Shown: positions 35,266-44,382, counted from the stretch's first letter. The stretch is 64,000 nt of DNA from Paenibacillus_L residui (GCF_042677205.1 NZ_JBHTIU010000022.1:22122-86121), one strand, 5' to 3'. The notes: a model not told the origin generated them from the letters alone. Numbers and translations: made by a program.

Positions 35266-35998
35266 GCGGCTCACCTGCCTGTTTGGGAATGGCGGAAGAA
35301 GCCACATTAACAACATCTTCCGGTTTCATTTTATTGATGATAGACAGTACCGGCAGACCCAGATGATGGTGAACATCTTTTTCTGTCCGGATCCGGTCAT
35401 CGAGGTATTCAAGAAGGAATATCAGCCCTAGGGCCGCCATTAGCGAAACGACGAAGCTGATGGCAATATTCATTTTCACGTTAGGCTTGATAGGAGACGG
35501 ATGACTCTGCGGCTTGGCTTCACTCAGAATGGAAACATTGTCTACGGACATAAGATTCACAATTTCCCTTTCGAAGACGTGAGAAATCGCATTCACCAGT
35601 TGAACCGCTCTTTCGTGGGAACCGTCTGTAATCGATACAGTCATCACCTGGGTGTTGTTGACCGAGCTGACCTTCACTCTGCGGATCAACTCCCCAGCCG
35701 TCACTCCAAGCTGTTCCTGTTCCTTCGCGACTATCTCCATAATATAGGGAGATTTAATAATTTCTTTGTAGGTATCGATAATCTTGATATGGAAATTGAT
35801 TTCGCTTAGTCCCAATTGCTCCAAGGAAGCGGATGAATTCGTTTTATTCACAATTATTTTGGTGGAAGCCTGATACACCGGCTTCAGAAAGAAGTAGCTG
35901 ACCACTCCGGTAATGATCGTAGCCAACAAGACTATCCCGACAAGCCACCAGATTCGTTTGCCAATTACCCGAATGTAATCGCGGATCTCTAGTTCCAT
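35240..35998 (-). CDS. Wzz-type chain-length determinant / kinase modulator (EpsA/YwqC-like)
   Basis: A 252-residue membrane protein with helices at about 15-37 and 180-200 flanking an extracytoplasmic loop. It is the activator half of the split Wzz/BY-kinase pair of Gram-positive bacteria. The proline-rich segment SHPSPIKPN before the second helix is the standard Wzz signature. The kinase partner follows with overlap. It regulates polymer length and export. Confidence 0.92.
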   Translation of the reverse strand: MELEIRDYIRVIGKRIWWLVGIVLLATIITGVVSYFFLKPVYQASTKIIVNKTNSSASLEQLGLSEINFHIKIIDTYKEIIKSPYIMEIVAKEQEQLGVTAGELIRRVKVSSVNNTQVMTVSITDGSHERAVQLVNAISHVFEREIVNLMSVDNVSILSEAKPQSHPSPIKPNVKMNIAISFVVSLMAALGLIFLLEYLDDRIRTEKDVHHHLGLPVLSIINKMKPEDVVNVASSAIPKQAGEPHVTLGQQE

Positions 35999-36012
35999 GT
36001 TGCTCCTTTCCC

Positions 36013-37830
36013 TTACACCACAATTAGTTTCTTGGTTTGCTTTCGATTGGCCAACTGCAGCAGCCTATCCTGAATCACCAGCCGGTCCCACTTCTCATAA
36101 TGCTGCAGAATCTCGGTAATCTCCGCCATCTCATCGCTCAAAGTAGCTTTGCCGATATAGATCTTGGGATGGACCTGCTCCTCATGAACTTCATTCTCGT
36201 TAAGAAGCTCTTCAAACAGCTTCTCCCCCGGGCGCATCCCGCTGAACTGGATGCCGATCTCGTCCAGATCATAGCCCGACAGCTTGATCAGATTCGTTGC
36301 GAGGTCGACGATTTTCACCGGTTTCCCCATGTCCAGGACGAAAATCTCCCCTCCCCGGGCGAGTGCTCCGGCCTGCAGGACGAGACGGCTGGCTTCGGGA
36401 ATGGTCATAAAGTACCGGACCATATCGGGATGAGTAACGGTTACAGGACCTCCCTTGCGAATTTGTTCCTTGAAGAGGGGAATGACGCTCCCGCGGCTTC
36501 CCAGCACATTGCCGAAACGGACCGCCACGAACCGGGTACGGCTGCGGCCATCCAGCTCTTGAATGATCATTTCGGCAATCCGTTTGGACGCTCCCATGAC
36601 GCTGGTCGGATTGACGGCTTTATCCGTGGAGATCATGACGAAGGTTTCCACCCCTGCCTCATGACTGGCCTCCGCCGTGTTTTTCGTGCCTATAATATTG
36701 TTCTTGATCGATTCTTCGGGATTCCGTTCCATTAACGGAACATGCTTATGCGCCGCCGCATGGAACACAACCCTCGGCTTGTGCATCCTCATGATTCTGA
36801 ACATCTTGGCCCGATCCTGAATGTCGGCAATTTCGGTAATTAACTCTATCGAATCTCCCACAATGGAGCGCAGCTCCATCTCAATCGTATAGATGCTGTT
36901 CTCGCCGTGTCCGAGCAGAATCAGCTTTCTTGGAGAGAAAACCGCAAGCTGCCGGCAAATCTCGGAGCCGATCGAGCCCCCGGCCCCGGTAACGAGAACC
37001 GTGCTGCCCGTAATATATTTACGGATCGATTCCGTATCCAGCTCTACCGGATCCCTGCCCAGCAAATCCTCGACTTGAACATCGCGCATCTCATTGACGG
37101 ATACCTTGCCCTCTACCAAATCCTCGAACATAGGAATAATCTGTACCTTGGCGCCAGTCCGGCTGCATTCCTGAACGATTTCGTTCAATTCTCTCTTCTT
37201 CAATGACGGTATGGCGATAACGATATTCGTAATGGAGAGCTTGTCCACCGTTTCCCTGATTTTGTCCCGCCCGCCAAGCACCGGCAAGCCTGCAATCTCG
37301 AACCGATGCTTCGTCTCATCGTCATCGATGAATGCCAGCGGATAGAGCTCCACATCCGGGTTCTGCATCAGCTGTCTGGCTACCAGCGTCCCGGCGGAAC
37401 CGGCTCCGACAATCAAGGTTCGCTTGCGGTTGCCTATTCTATGGACAAATTTGTCGCGGTACATCCTCCAGGAGAAGCGAAGTCCGCCGATCAGGATCAT
37501 GTGCATCATCCAAGTAATGAGCATGATCTTCCAGTAAATTTGTCCGGCCAGCAGTCCCTGAACCAGCATCGTGATCGCTGCAGAGAAAGTAACCGCTTTG
37601 AAAATCGAGAGCAGCTCCATGACGCTTGCGTATCTCCACACCTTTTTGTACAGCTTGTACCTATAGGCAAACAAATGATGGCATGTAAACAAAGTTGCTG
37701 CGCTAACCGCCAGTGTGTAGGAGAATGGGCTGAAGGAAGATGACGCCACATAATTGCTTACGTAAATCGCGAAGATGACGATGACAGAATCGATACCCAT
37801 CAGCAGTATCAATCTTTTTGAATAACTCAA
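36013..37830 (-). CDS. UDP-GlcNAc 4,6-dehydratase-like, membrane-bound (EpsC/PglF/CapD type)
   Basis: A 605-residue protein. Four membrane helices occupy residues 1-120, a first Rossmann domain (LIVGAGSAGTLVA) runs from about 138, and a second, catalytic SDR domain begins with LVTGAGGSIGSE at 279-290. The active-site stretch STDKAVNPTSVMGASKR (401-417) has Met in place of the usual catalytic Tyr, as in PglF-type dehydratases. It makes the UDP-4-keto-6-deoxy sugar that PglE/PglD convert to bacillosamine. It starts with TTG at 37830 about nine bases after AAGGAGGG, and is the first gene of the operon. Confidence 0.92.
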   Translation of the reverse strand: MSYSKRLILLMGIDSVIVIFAIYVSNYVASSSFSPFSYTLAVSAATLFTCHHLFAYRYKLYKKVWRYASVMELLSIFKAVTFSAAITMLVQGLLAGQIYWKIMLITWMMHMILIGGLRFSWRMYRDKFVHRIGNRKRTLIVGAGSAGTLVARQLMQNPDVELYPLAFIDDDETKHRFEIAGLPVLGGRDKIRETVDKLSITNIVIAIPSLKKRELNEIVQECSRTGAKVQIIPMFEDLVEGKVSVNEMRDVQVEDLLGRDPVELDTESIRKYITGSTVLVTGAGGSIGSEICRQLAVFSPRKLILLGHGENSIYTIEMELRSIVGDSIELITEIADIQDRAKMFRIMRMHKPRVVFHAAAHKHVPLMERNPEESIKNNIIGTKNTAEASHEAGVETFVMISTDKAVNPTSVMGASKRIAEMIIQELDGRSRTRFVAVRFGNVLGSRGSVIPLFKEQIRKGGPVTVTHPDMVRYFMTIPEASRLVLQAGALARGGEIFVLDMGKPVKIVDLATNLIKLSGYDLDEIGIQFSGMRPGEKLFEELLNENEVHEEQVHPKIYIGKATLSDEMAEITEILQHYEKWDRLVIQDRLLQLANRKQTKKLIVV

Positions 37831-38718
37831 TCCCTAATCCCTCCTTAGGAGCTTTTTCATAAAGAAGATCCTGCAGTGTTGTTATTAACCAAAACCGACA
37901 ACAAGAAACAGACATGCCGCAAAATTCGTCTTAATCTCCTAAAGTTGATTCTTAGGACCCTATTAGTGTCCTGAATGAAATTTTTCATTCCGCAACCATT
38001 CTCCCGGTTCATACTACTAACCGGCAGTCGTCGGACATGCCGCTCGTCGCCGCCGCAGACGGATCGAAGTTGTGTTCCAACAAGAGATTCCCCGTGATAT
38101 CCTTACAAAGCTGCTGCCGAATGCGATTTCACAACAATCTCTTCAAGCGGCATTCATCCCCGAAGGAAGGGCTTTCTCAAGGAGCTTACTCACAGAATTG
38201 CCCCTGTCCATACCGTTAATTCTCTACAAATAGATTAACCGGGATGGCCTCCCTGCCTTGTTGTCTCTTGTCAACGGATGTCGGCTTATCCGGGATTATG
38301 CTATCCGATTCGACTTATTATCTTGACCGGAAAGCTAACAACTGCGTTATTTGCCAAGATTATACATAGGGAACAAAAAGCTCACAAGCTACAAACAGAC
38401 TATAGTAGCTCCGATAGAAATTAGTTCCGCTGGCATAAACTAGGATGTGATCCCATCAATAATTAATCGAAAAATCCATAAATCGTAGAGCGTTAGTCAC
38501 GTTTTTTGTTGAAAACCTGTGACTGCGTTGTCTTAAATCCATGTAGAAAATTGTTGAGTAATCTTATTAAATTAATAAGAACTTTACATAAGTCTTCTCA
38601 AAGACGTCTTCGCAGCCAACATAATCCCACAAAATGGAGCCCAATTGTTAGATTCCTATCCCGGATGCTATTCGGGGACCAGACATTCAGCAGCGTTTCC
38701 AAACAAAAAAACATGCCT
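37831..38718. other. Long 5' leader and promoter region of the exopolysaccharide operon
   Basis: No gene of clear quality. The promoter at 38359-38387 would produce a leader of about 520 bases. Within it, read on the minus strand, GAATGAAA AA TTTCATTC and AGGAC/GTCCT arms near 37955-37990 form consecutive hairpins. A 22-codon reading frame beginning MDRGNSVSKL near 38210 is present but has a weak ribosome site. Confidence 0.5.
38359..38387 (-). promoter_or_regulatory. Predicted sigma-A promoter of the exopolysaccharide operon
   Basis: On the minus strand TTGTGA (38382-38387) and TATAAT (38359-38364) are 17 bases apart, close to ideal. It is the best promoter I find upstream of the EpsC-type gene, and transcription would begin near 38352. 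Confidence 0.65.
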
Positions 38719-38732
38719 CTAAGGCATGTTTC
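38703..38732 (-). terminator. Intrinsic terminator after the Cys/His repeat protein gene
   Basis: On the minus strand AAACATGCCT and AGGCATGTTT form a 10-bp stem with a 3-base loop followed by seven Ts. The stop codon TAG overlaps the loop. Confidence 0.85.
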
Positions 38733-39114
38733 GATAAAGCAATTTCCGAAAATTGATTTTATTGCTGTCTCCTGATTTAAGCAGGTCTCTGTTCCTGGCC
38801 CAGATTTGGTAATGGGAAGCGCATAGACCTCTGGCCCGATGTTTTTTGCCGCAGTTCTCGACCGTACATATACGGATAACTTCACGCACATGATTCGGAT
38901 CGCCATGCTTTCTCCATCTGGCATAATGTACAGAACAATAGCCTTTGCATTTGGCCGGCTCCCCGCAGTCCTTCACTTTGCAAATCTTCATGATTTGCTG
39001 TTTCAGCACTAACGGATCGCCATTTCTCCACCATCTCTGGTGATGCATAGAGCATAGCCCTCTCGCCTTCAACGGCTTGTCACACCCCGGGATGGTACAC
39101 TTTCTATTCATCAT
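38719..39114 (-). CDS. Small protein with three Cys4/His-type zinc-binding repeats
   Basis: A 131-residue basic protein consisting of three tandem repeats of about 36 residues. Each has the pattern C-x4-C-x(8-9)-G-x-C-x2-H-x3-W, and the first two continue into GDP. The four spaced Cys/His residues per repeat look like zinc sites, and the basic and aromatic residues between them suggest nucleic-acid binding. I do not know a named family for it; similar repeats occur in proteins near phage or HNH genes. The ATG-ATG start follows AAGGTGAG. A conserved RNA with its own terminator lies about 390 bases upstream on the same strand and may control it. Confidence 0.75.
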   Translation of the reverse strand: MMNRKCTIPGCDKPLKARGLCSMHHQRWWRNGDPLVLKQQIMKICKVKDCGEPAKCKGYCSVHYARWRKHGDPNHVREVIRICTVENCGKKHRARGLCASHYQIWARNRDLLKSGDSNKINFRKLLYRNMP

Positions 39115-39501
39115 CTCACCTTCTGTTCCTTTTGTCCTTTTACTGCGGATGAAGCTATGCCTGCCTGCTTGATTTCACAACCCGTTGCCCTGTCTGCCGG
39201 TCTCGCTCTAAATTTTCTGCCCTATGTACAGCCGGGATAAGCGATCCGCTCTCTTTATAGAGAACGGCAGCAGCCTAAGGGATCGGTTCATTCTTGATTA
39301 AGCAGCGGCTAATTAATACTTCACGCCAGGTTCGGACGTCCCATCTTAAGTTAATCCTCAGATTCCTTATACAATTTATGAATGAATTACCACAGGAGTT
39401 GAAATCCGATGATAAAGGCGTTCCAAACCTTCTACTTAATTCCTTTCCCCATGCTTCAAGGACATACGAACTAAAGCTTGTTTGCCCCTTTGAAACAAAA
39501 A
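39115..39501. other. Intergenic region between the zinc-repeat gene and the RNA
   Basis: No gene or clear motif seen apart from the ribosome site of the gene at 39114. It would be the 5' leader of that gene if transcription continues through the upstream RNA terminator. Confidence 0.35.
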
Positions 39502-39641
39502 ACCATCTTTCGTCATGATATATGACAAAAGATGGTCGGTTGCACTACTAGCTCCATCTATTCCAAGTGCCCAGATACAGAATAGACTTCAAAACTCCCA
39601 ATCAGGTAAAGGATATTAAGTTATACATTATTTTAACAGTT
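39502..39641 (-). ncRNA. Conserved structured RNA with terminator, copy 1
   Basis: The core 39529-39591 is almost identical to 44470-44532. Read on the minus strand it has a hairpin with stem TCTATTC/GAATAGA and a conserved loop GGGCACTTGG. The loop segment GCACT can pair with AGTGC just downstream, giving a pseudoknot. It then runs through GAGCTAGTAGTGCAACCGAC into a terminator: ACCATCTTTTGTCAT pairs with ATGACGAAAGATGGT and is followed by six Ts (39502-39536). A TATAAT box at 39648-39653 places the 5' end near 39641. The arrangement resembles a riboswitch or a small RNA. I could not assign it to a class I know. Confidence 0.65.
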
Positions 39642-39800
39642 GTCTCCATTATATAGCAAATCGGAAACAATTTTTGTCGAATTATGAGGAATTTAATTAA
39701 AAATTTTAACTTTTTTTGCGTGACATACTCTTCTATCAAGCTGTCATATACTTAGGATGGTCAAGGCATTATCATTACAGAGATGGAGCGGTGATCCAAA

Positions 39801-39998
39801 GTGAAGAGATATGTATTGCAAAAGCTAACAGTGGGCCATACCAACCGTGGAATGTGGATCACGATGATGGAAAGCAATCACAAAAAGGCGCTTCTCAACT
39901 TCCTGGGCTGGAATTACCGGGTTGTGGACCGAATCACCAGGGAGGAAGTGGCCAGCTCCGATACGTATCAGCATTCTTCCGACCAAGCAGTCATCTGA
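39801..39998 (+). CDS. Small hypothetical protein, 65 aa
   Basis: A short open frame that starts with GTG at 39801 after GGAGCGGTG. The product (MKRYVLQKLTVGHTNRG onward) is basic in the first half and ends in a polar tail; no membrane helix or known motif is visible. Support is the ribosome site, a clean stop at 39998 and a hairpin right after it. Function unknown. Confidence 0.5.
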   Translation: MKRYVLQKLTVGHTNRGMWITMMESNHKKALLNFLGWNYRVVDRITREEVASSDTYQHSSDQAVI

Positions 39999-40029
39999 TC
40001 CGGCTCCTTATATAGGACCAGACGACTGC
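39987..40029. terminator. Bidirectional hairpin between convergent genes
   Basis: GCAGTCATCTGATCC at 39987-40001 pairs with GGACCAGACGACTGC at 40015-40029 at 13 of 15 positions, the rest being wobble pairs. It separates the 65-aa gene from the convergent GGDEF/EAL gene. Confidence 0.6.
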
Positions 40030-40075
40030 ATCTGCATTGCTTTCCTTATGGAAACTCGGCAAGGGGATGGCGCGC

Positions 40076-42487
40076 TCAGCGCCTTAACATCCCCTTCCGT
40101 TCCAGCTGGGCGGCCTGCAAAGGCCGGCTGATCAGAAATCCCTGGATTTCGTCACAGCCATTCCCCGCCAGCCAATTCAACTGCTCTTCGGTTTCCACAC
40201 CTTCGGCTATTACCTTAAGGTTCAATTTATGGGCCATGGATATGATGCTGGTAATGATTTCAGCATTCTCAACACTTGTGTTCAGATCCCGGATGAACGA
40301 CCGGTCAATCTTAAGCTTATGCACAGGCAGCTTATTAAGATAGCTGAGGGACGAATAGCCTGTCCCGAAATCATCAATGGAAAGCTGCACCCCGAGACTT
40401 CTCAGCTCCGCCAGTTTGCGCACGAAGTAGTCGGCACCCTGCACCGCCATATTTTCCGTTATTTCCAGCTCGAGGCACGCAGGATCCATACCTGTCTCCT
40501 CCAGCACCTCTTCAATCATCCCCATCAATCGTTCATCCCGGAATTGGCGGGGGGACAAATTAACGGATACCCGAACAGGCAGGTAACCGGCTTTCCGCCA
40601 GGCTACATTTTGCAAACAAGCCATTCGCAGCGCCCACTTCCCTAACGGAACAATCAGCCCGCTTTCCTCCGCGATCGGGATGAATTCAGAAGGAGAAATA
40701 ATTCCTAATTCCCGATGATCCCACCGCAGAAGTGCTTCCACTCCCGTCAGTAAACCGGTGGCGACATTTACCTGCGGCTGATAGACCACCATACACGACT
40801 CGAATCCCCCTTTCTCCAATGCTTTATGCATTTCCTTCTCGAGCAGCACTCTCCTCATGTTCGTTTCGTTCATATCCGGCGTATAGAACTGATAATGATT
40901 TTTCCCCTTTTCCTTAGCGCGGTACATCGCGGTATCCGCATTTCGAATCAGCGTTTCGACATCATCCCCGTCCTCCGGGTATATGCTTATCCCTATGCTG
41001 GTTGAGACATAAAGCTCAAGACCGTCCAGCCAATAAGGCTTATCGAATACATTTAGAATGGCATTGGCAATTTGTATAGCATCCTCCCGGGTGGCATCCT
41101 TCAATATAATATTGAATTCATCCCCTCCACGCCGCGATACGGTATCCGATGGCCGCAGACACTTCTGCAGCCGTTCGGCTACAAGCTTAAGGAGCAGGTC
41201 CCCCGTAGTATGGTTGAACGTATCGTTGATCAGCTTGAACCGGTCCAGATCGAGGAACATCACCGCGAGCCGCCCCGGCTCCGAGGTGGTGATCGCTTCT
41301 GCCAACCGATTGTTATACAGCAGCCGGTTAGGCAGCCCGGTCAATGAATCATGATACGCCAGATTTATAATTTGCTCTTGGTATCTCTTGTAGTCTGTTA
41401 TATCCGTTGCGATACAGAGAAGCTGCTTGCCCCCGCTGGTATGGATCGGCATCTTGGAGACCCGGACCCATTTTAAATGACCTTGCGCGTCTACAAACTT
41501 CTCCTCCAGGCCGACGGTTTCCTCCATTCCTTCCAGAAGCCGGCGGTCGCGATCCCAGATACCGAAAGAGGAAGAGCCGCTAATGGCGGACAACTCCCTC
41601 TCATTGCAGCCGATCAGTTCGTCCGGACTTTTGCCATACAAGCGGGCCATGGCCAGATTAGCCAGGGAGAAATTTCCCTGCGAATCCTTCGCATAAATAT
41701 AGTTGGGATTCATATCGATCATCTTGCGCAGAAATTCCTTCTGCCCTAGTAATTCCGTATTCATATCCTGTATCGTATTTGCGTTCATCCGGTTATAGAC
41801 GGCGAAGATCGTAATGGAGAATATCATCACCGCAATCCCGCTCGGATACAATCCCTTGTCCTCTGCCAGGTTAAAGACTCCTACTATTCCTGCCAGGAAG
41901 GAGACAACGCAGAAGACCAGGAAGAAAAAGCGCATATGACGATTGATTACGGAACGGCTGATAACGAGACAAAGGATCAAGCTGCACAAAAAGATTACAA
42001 GAACTACCGCGATCAGAAATTGGAACTCACCGTAGATCGGGTATAAATATTTGGCATTTTGCGGATGCTCCACATAATAAAGCTTCTCGATTCCCTTGGA
42101 ACTCCAGCCCAGCAGATAGACAATAAAAGAAAACGCATAATAGATCAATATAAACCGGATGCTTACCAAATGTTCGACTAATCTGCCGAAACGGCGTTTG
42201 ACAGTCTTGGGCCCTTCCAGATCATGATAAACAATGTGGGCTATATATAAGGAAGCCGGCCCCAGCATAATAAAACCAAAGCGAAAAAACCGGAACAACC
42301 TGTCGATTTGTTCCGGGGTCCACCATTCATATCCATATAGAATGGCCACATCCAACTGCCAGACGCTGATAAACAGCATAAAAATGAAGAACCCTCTGGC
42401 TAATCGGGTTTTCCTGAATGTAAATACTGTAGCCACACCGAGAAATAGCGGTACGACAGCAAAAGCGATCATTGTAATAAAAAGCAT
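40076..42487 (-). CDS. Cyclic di-GMP enzyme: membrane sensor, PAS, GGDEF and EAL domains
   Basis: An 803-residue bifunctional cyclic di-GMP protein. The start at 42487 is five bases after the ketosynthase stop and has AAGGAGC about 12 bases upstream. Residues 1-235 hold about seven membrane helices. A PAS domain spans about 250-365. The GGDEF motif at 454-458 is intact, with an RxxD inhibitory site at 445-448, so synthesis with product feedback is expected. The EAL motif at 584-586 with ENMAV and DDFGTGYSS is also intact, so hydrolysis is possible. The signal sensed is unknown. Cyclic di-GMP commonly controls exopolysaccharide and motility, which fits the nearby polymer locus. Confidence 0.92.
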   Translation of the reverse strand: MLFITMIAFAVVPLFLGVATVFTFRKTRLARGFFIFMLFISVWQLDVAILYGYEWWTPEQIDRLFRFFRFGFIMLGPASLYIAHIVYHDLEGPKTVKRRFGRLVEHLVSIRFILIYYAFSFIVYLLGWSSKGIEKLYYVEHPQNAKYLYPIYGEFQFLIAVVLVIFLCSLILCLVISRSVINRHMRFFFLVFCVVSFLAGIVGVFNLAEDKGLYPSGIAVMIFSITIFAVYNRMNANTIQDMNTELLGQKEFLRKMIDMNPNYIYAKDSQGNFSLANLAMARLYGKSPDELIGCNERELSAISGSSSFGIWDRDRRLLEGMEETVGLEEKFVDAQGHLKWVRVSKMPIHTSGGKQLLCIATDITDYKRYQEQIINLAYHDSLTGLPNRLLYNNRLAEAITTSEPGRLAVMFLDLDRFKLINDTFNHTTGDLLLKLVAERLQKCLRPSDTVSRRGGDEFNIILKDATREDAIQIANAILNVFDKPYWLDGLELYVSTSIGISIYPEDGDDVETLIRNADTAMYRAKEKGKNHYQFYTPDMNETNMRRVLLEKEMHKALEKGGFESCMVVYQPQVNVATGLLTGVEALLRWDHRELGIISPSEFIPIAEESGLIVPLGKWALRMACLQNVAWRKAGYLPVRVSVNLSPRQFRDERLMGMIEEVLEETGMDPACLELEITENMAVQGADYFVRKLAELRSLGVQLSIDDFGTGYSSLSYLNKLPVHKLKIDRSFIRDLNTSVENAEIITSIISMAHKLNLKVIAEGVETEEQLNWLAGNGCDEIQGFLISRPLQAAQLERKGMLRR

Positions 42488-42491
42488 CCGC

Positions 42492-43691
42492 TTAATTCGC
42501 TCCTTGAGAATTAGACAGTAGAAGACATGTGTTGTTCCCGCCGTACCCATGAGTTGTTATCGCTACATGATTCACTGTTTCATACCGGACCGACTTCACG
42601 ATGGGAAGGTCTTCGTAGCCATCCCCCTCTGTCTTGATCGTTGGCGGTATAAATCCGTACTCCATGGATAGAAGAGCCGATATGACTTGCAGGCTGCCGA
42701 TCGAGGCGAAGGAGTGTCCGATATTTCCTTTAATAGAAGTAATCGGAACCGATGAGCCGAACAGAGCGCGATGCGTAATGGCCTCCACCTGGTCGTTAAC
42801 TTTCATTCCCAGAGCTTGACTATTCACATAGGTCGGTTGAATACCTCCAACGGCTCCCTTCATCGCAGCGATCATATTCTGTCCTGTCGTATCCGACTCG
42901 AAGATGGATAGGCCATCATTGTTGCTATGAATTCCCGTCAGCACTCCGTATATTCGGGCTCCCCGCCTCTTGGCGCGGCTCTCCAGCTCCATAACCAGAA
43001 CCGCCGCTGCTTCAGAGACGACAAAACCGTCGCTCCTCAGGGAGAAGGGCACTCCGGCACTGGAAATATCGGTCTCTCGTGACATAGCGCCTAATCTCAT
43101 GAAACTGTATACGCTGCCAACCGTAATTGGCGCGTCCGATCCGCCGACAATGCAGATTTCGCACTGCCCGCTCTCCAGAAGCAGCTTCCCCATCATCATC
43201 GCATCGACTCCGGCGGTACAGCCAGTGCTCAGGGTGAAGGCTTGGCCCTTTATACCCAAGTGCTGGGAGATCGCAGCCGTAATGCTGTGCGGGTTGCCGG
43301 CTCCGGCGCCGGAGATCGGAAACTTCCGGTACTGCCGACTGCCGCTGATAAGCGCGTATTCCTCAATCTCCTTCAATCCCCCGACGGATGTTCCCATGAT
43401 AATGCCCGCTTGCTGCTCATCTCCCTTGAGCCCGGCCATTTCGGCAGCCTCCTCCGAGGCGGCAATGGCCATTCGGGCCACACGAGGATAATATCGATAT
43501 TTGCGATCGGGAAGTGAAATCAGCTCATCATCAATTCTGCCGCAAATGATGTCAGATCCATTAGGTCCCAAGCCGGAAACGAGCTGTTGTGTACAAACCC
43601 CGTTCTCTAATATATCCCTGAAATGAATTTTATTACCAATACCAGGAGCTTTTAATCCATAGCCCGTTATAACAACTCGATCCAATGCCAT
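42492..43691 (-). CDS. Beta-ketoacyl synthase-like protein with altered active site
   Basis: A 399-residue thiolase-fold ketosynthase of the FabF type. The nucleophile Cys158 is present (STGCTAG), as are Lys321 and the second catalytic His326 (KGNIGH). The first catalytic His, normally in a VNAHGT motif, is replaced: the sequence reads VNSQALG with Gln292. This change should impair decarboxylation, so it may be a priming, transfer or structural variant. No acyl carrier, ketoreductase or acyltransferase gene is adjacent. It precedes the GGDEF/EAL gene by five bases, an unusual operon partner. FabF proper is probably elsewhere. Confidence 0.85.
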   Translation of the reverse strand: MALDRVVITGYGLKAPGIGNKIHFRDILENGVCTQQLVSGLGPNGSDIICGRIDDELISLPDRKYRYYPRVARMAIAASEEAAEMAGLKGDEQQAGIIMGTSVGGLKEIEEYALISGSRQYRKFPISGAGAGNPHSITAAISQHLGIKGQAFTLSTGCTAGVDAMMMGKLLLESGQCEICIVGGSDAPITVGSVYSFMRLGAMSRETDISSAGVPFSLRSDGFVVSEAAAVLVMELESRAKRRGARIYGVLTGIHSNNDGLSIFESDTTGQNMIAAMKGAVGGIQPTYVNSQALGMKVNDQVEAITHRALFGSSVPITSIKGNIGHSFASIGSLQVISALLSMEYGFIPPTIKTEGDGYEDLPIVKSVRYETVNHVAITTHGYGGNNTCLLLSNSQGAN

Positions 43692-44160
43692 TAACCTCCG
43701 CGTTTAATTGAAGTGCTGCTGCGAATAAACTATTGATTATTAGGGCTTATATCCTGATATAAGAGCTGTACACCGGATTAGGCTCTTTCTCTATATACCG
43801 AAACTTTGATTACGGAAGTAAACCTATTCAGTTAACACAATCATCGGATCAAAGCTTGCAGCGTCCATCTGGTCCGTATCGGAATCTTCCCAATGCTCCC
43901 CGCCTGATGATTTCTGTCAGAGCATGTCAATCCGCCAGCCATTCATTGCTCGCAACCCGTTACATTGTTCCGGCGGAATTGGCTTCATAGTTCCTCCAGG
44001 CTATGTAAAGGTCTTCAAAGAAAGGAATATGGAAGCAGATCGTCAATCCCCGAAGCCATACGGATTCGCATAACCGATGATGACCATCCTGATTTACTGC
44101 AGTTATTAGATAATATAGATGAAGCAGCTATTACATAATATAGAAGATATTCTACATAAC
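43692..44160. other. Intergenic region, possible gene remnant
   Basis: No intact gene. On the plus strand at about 44068-44137 a frame reads IRITDDDHPDLLQLLDNI before a stop, resembling the first helix of a GNAT acetyltransferase, and may be a remnant. The rest is AT-rich near 44100-44160. Confidence 0.3.
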
Positions 44161-44382
44161 TTATAATAATCCTTTTTTATCCTGCGAACATTTTGAAAAA
44201 TCCAGTCTAAATTGATAGAACTCTCTAGGATATGCCCGGCTGTTAATTTTCACGGTATTGGCCGTCACCCACTCCACCTCGCCTCCGGAATCGATCAGAT
44301 GATCCTTATCCCAGATAGAGACACGCTGTTTGGTTATGAGCGCCAGTACAAAATCACTATCGTTCTTAATGTACCGATTCAA
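44161..44382 (-). CDS. Small hypothetical protein, 73 aa
   Basis: A 73-residue protein starting with TTG at 44382, five bases after GGAAGGTGA. The product has a mixed strand-helix look (FVLALITKQRVSIWDKD, GGEVEWVTANTVKINSRAYP) with a short basic C-terminus, and no membrane segment. I do not recognise it. It begins about 60 bases downstream of the terminator of RNA copy 2, so it is the best candidate for control by that RNA. Confidence 0.6.
   Translation of the reverse strand: MNRYIKNDSDFVLALITKQRVSIWDKDHLIDSGGEVEWVTANTVKINSRAYPREFYQFRLDFSKCSQDKKGLL

Noticed and set aside
39502..39641. Cyclic di-GMP (GEMM) riboswitch, suggested by the neighbouring GGDEF/EAL gene
   Set aside because: The conserved GCAAACC and GACGCAAAGC words of that class are absent and the architecture differs.
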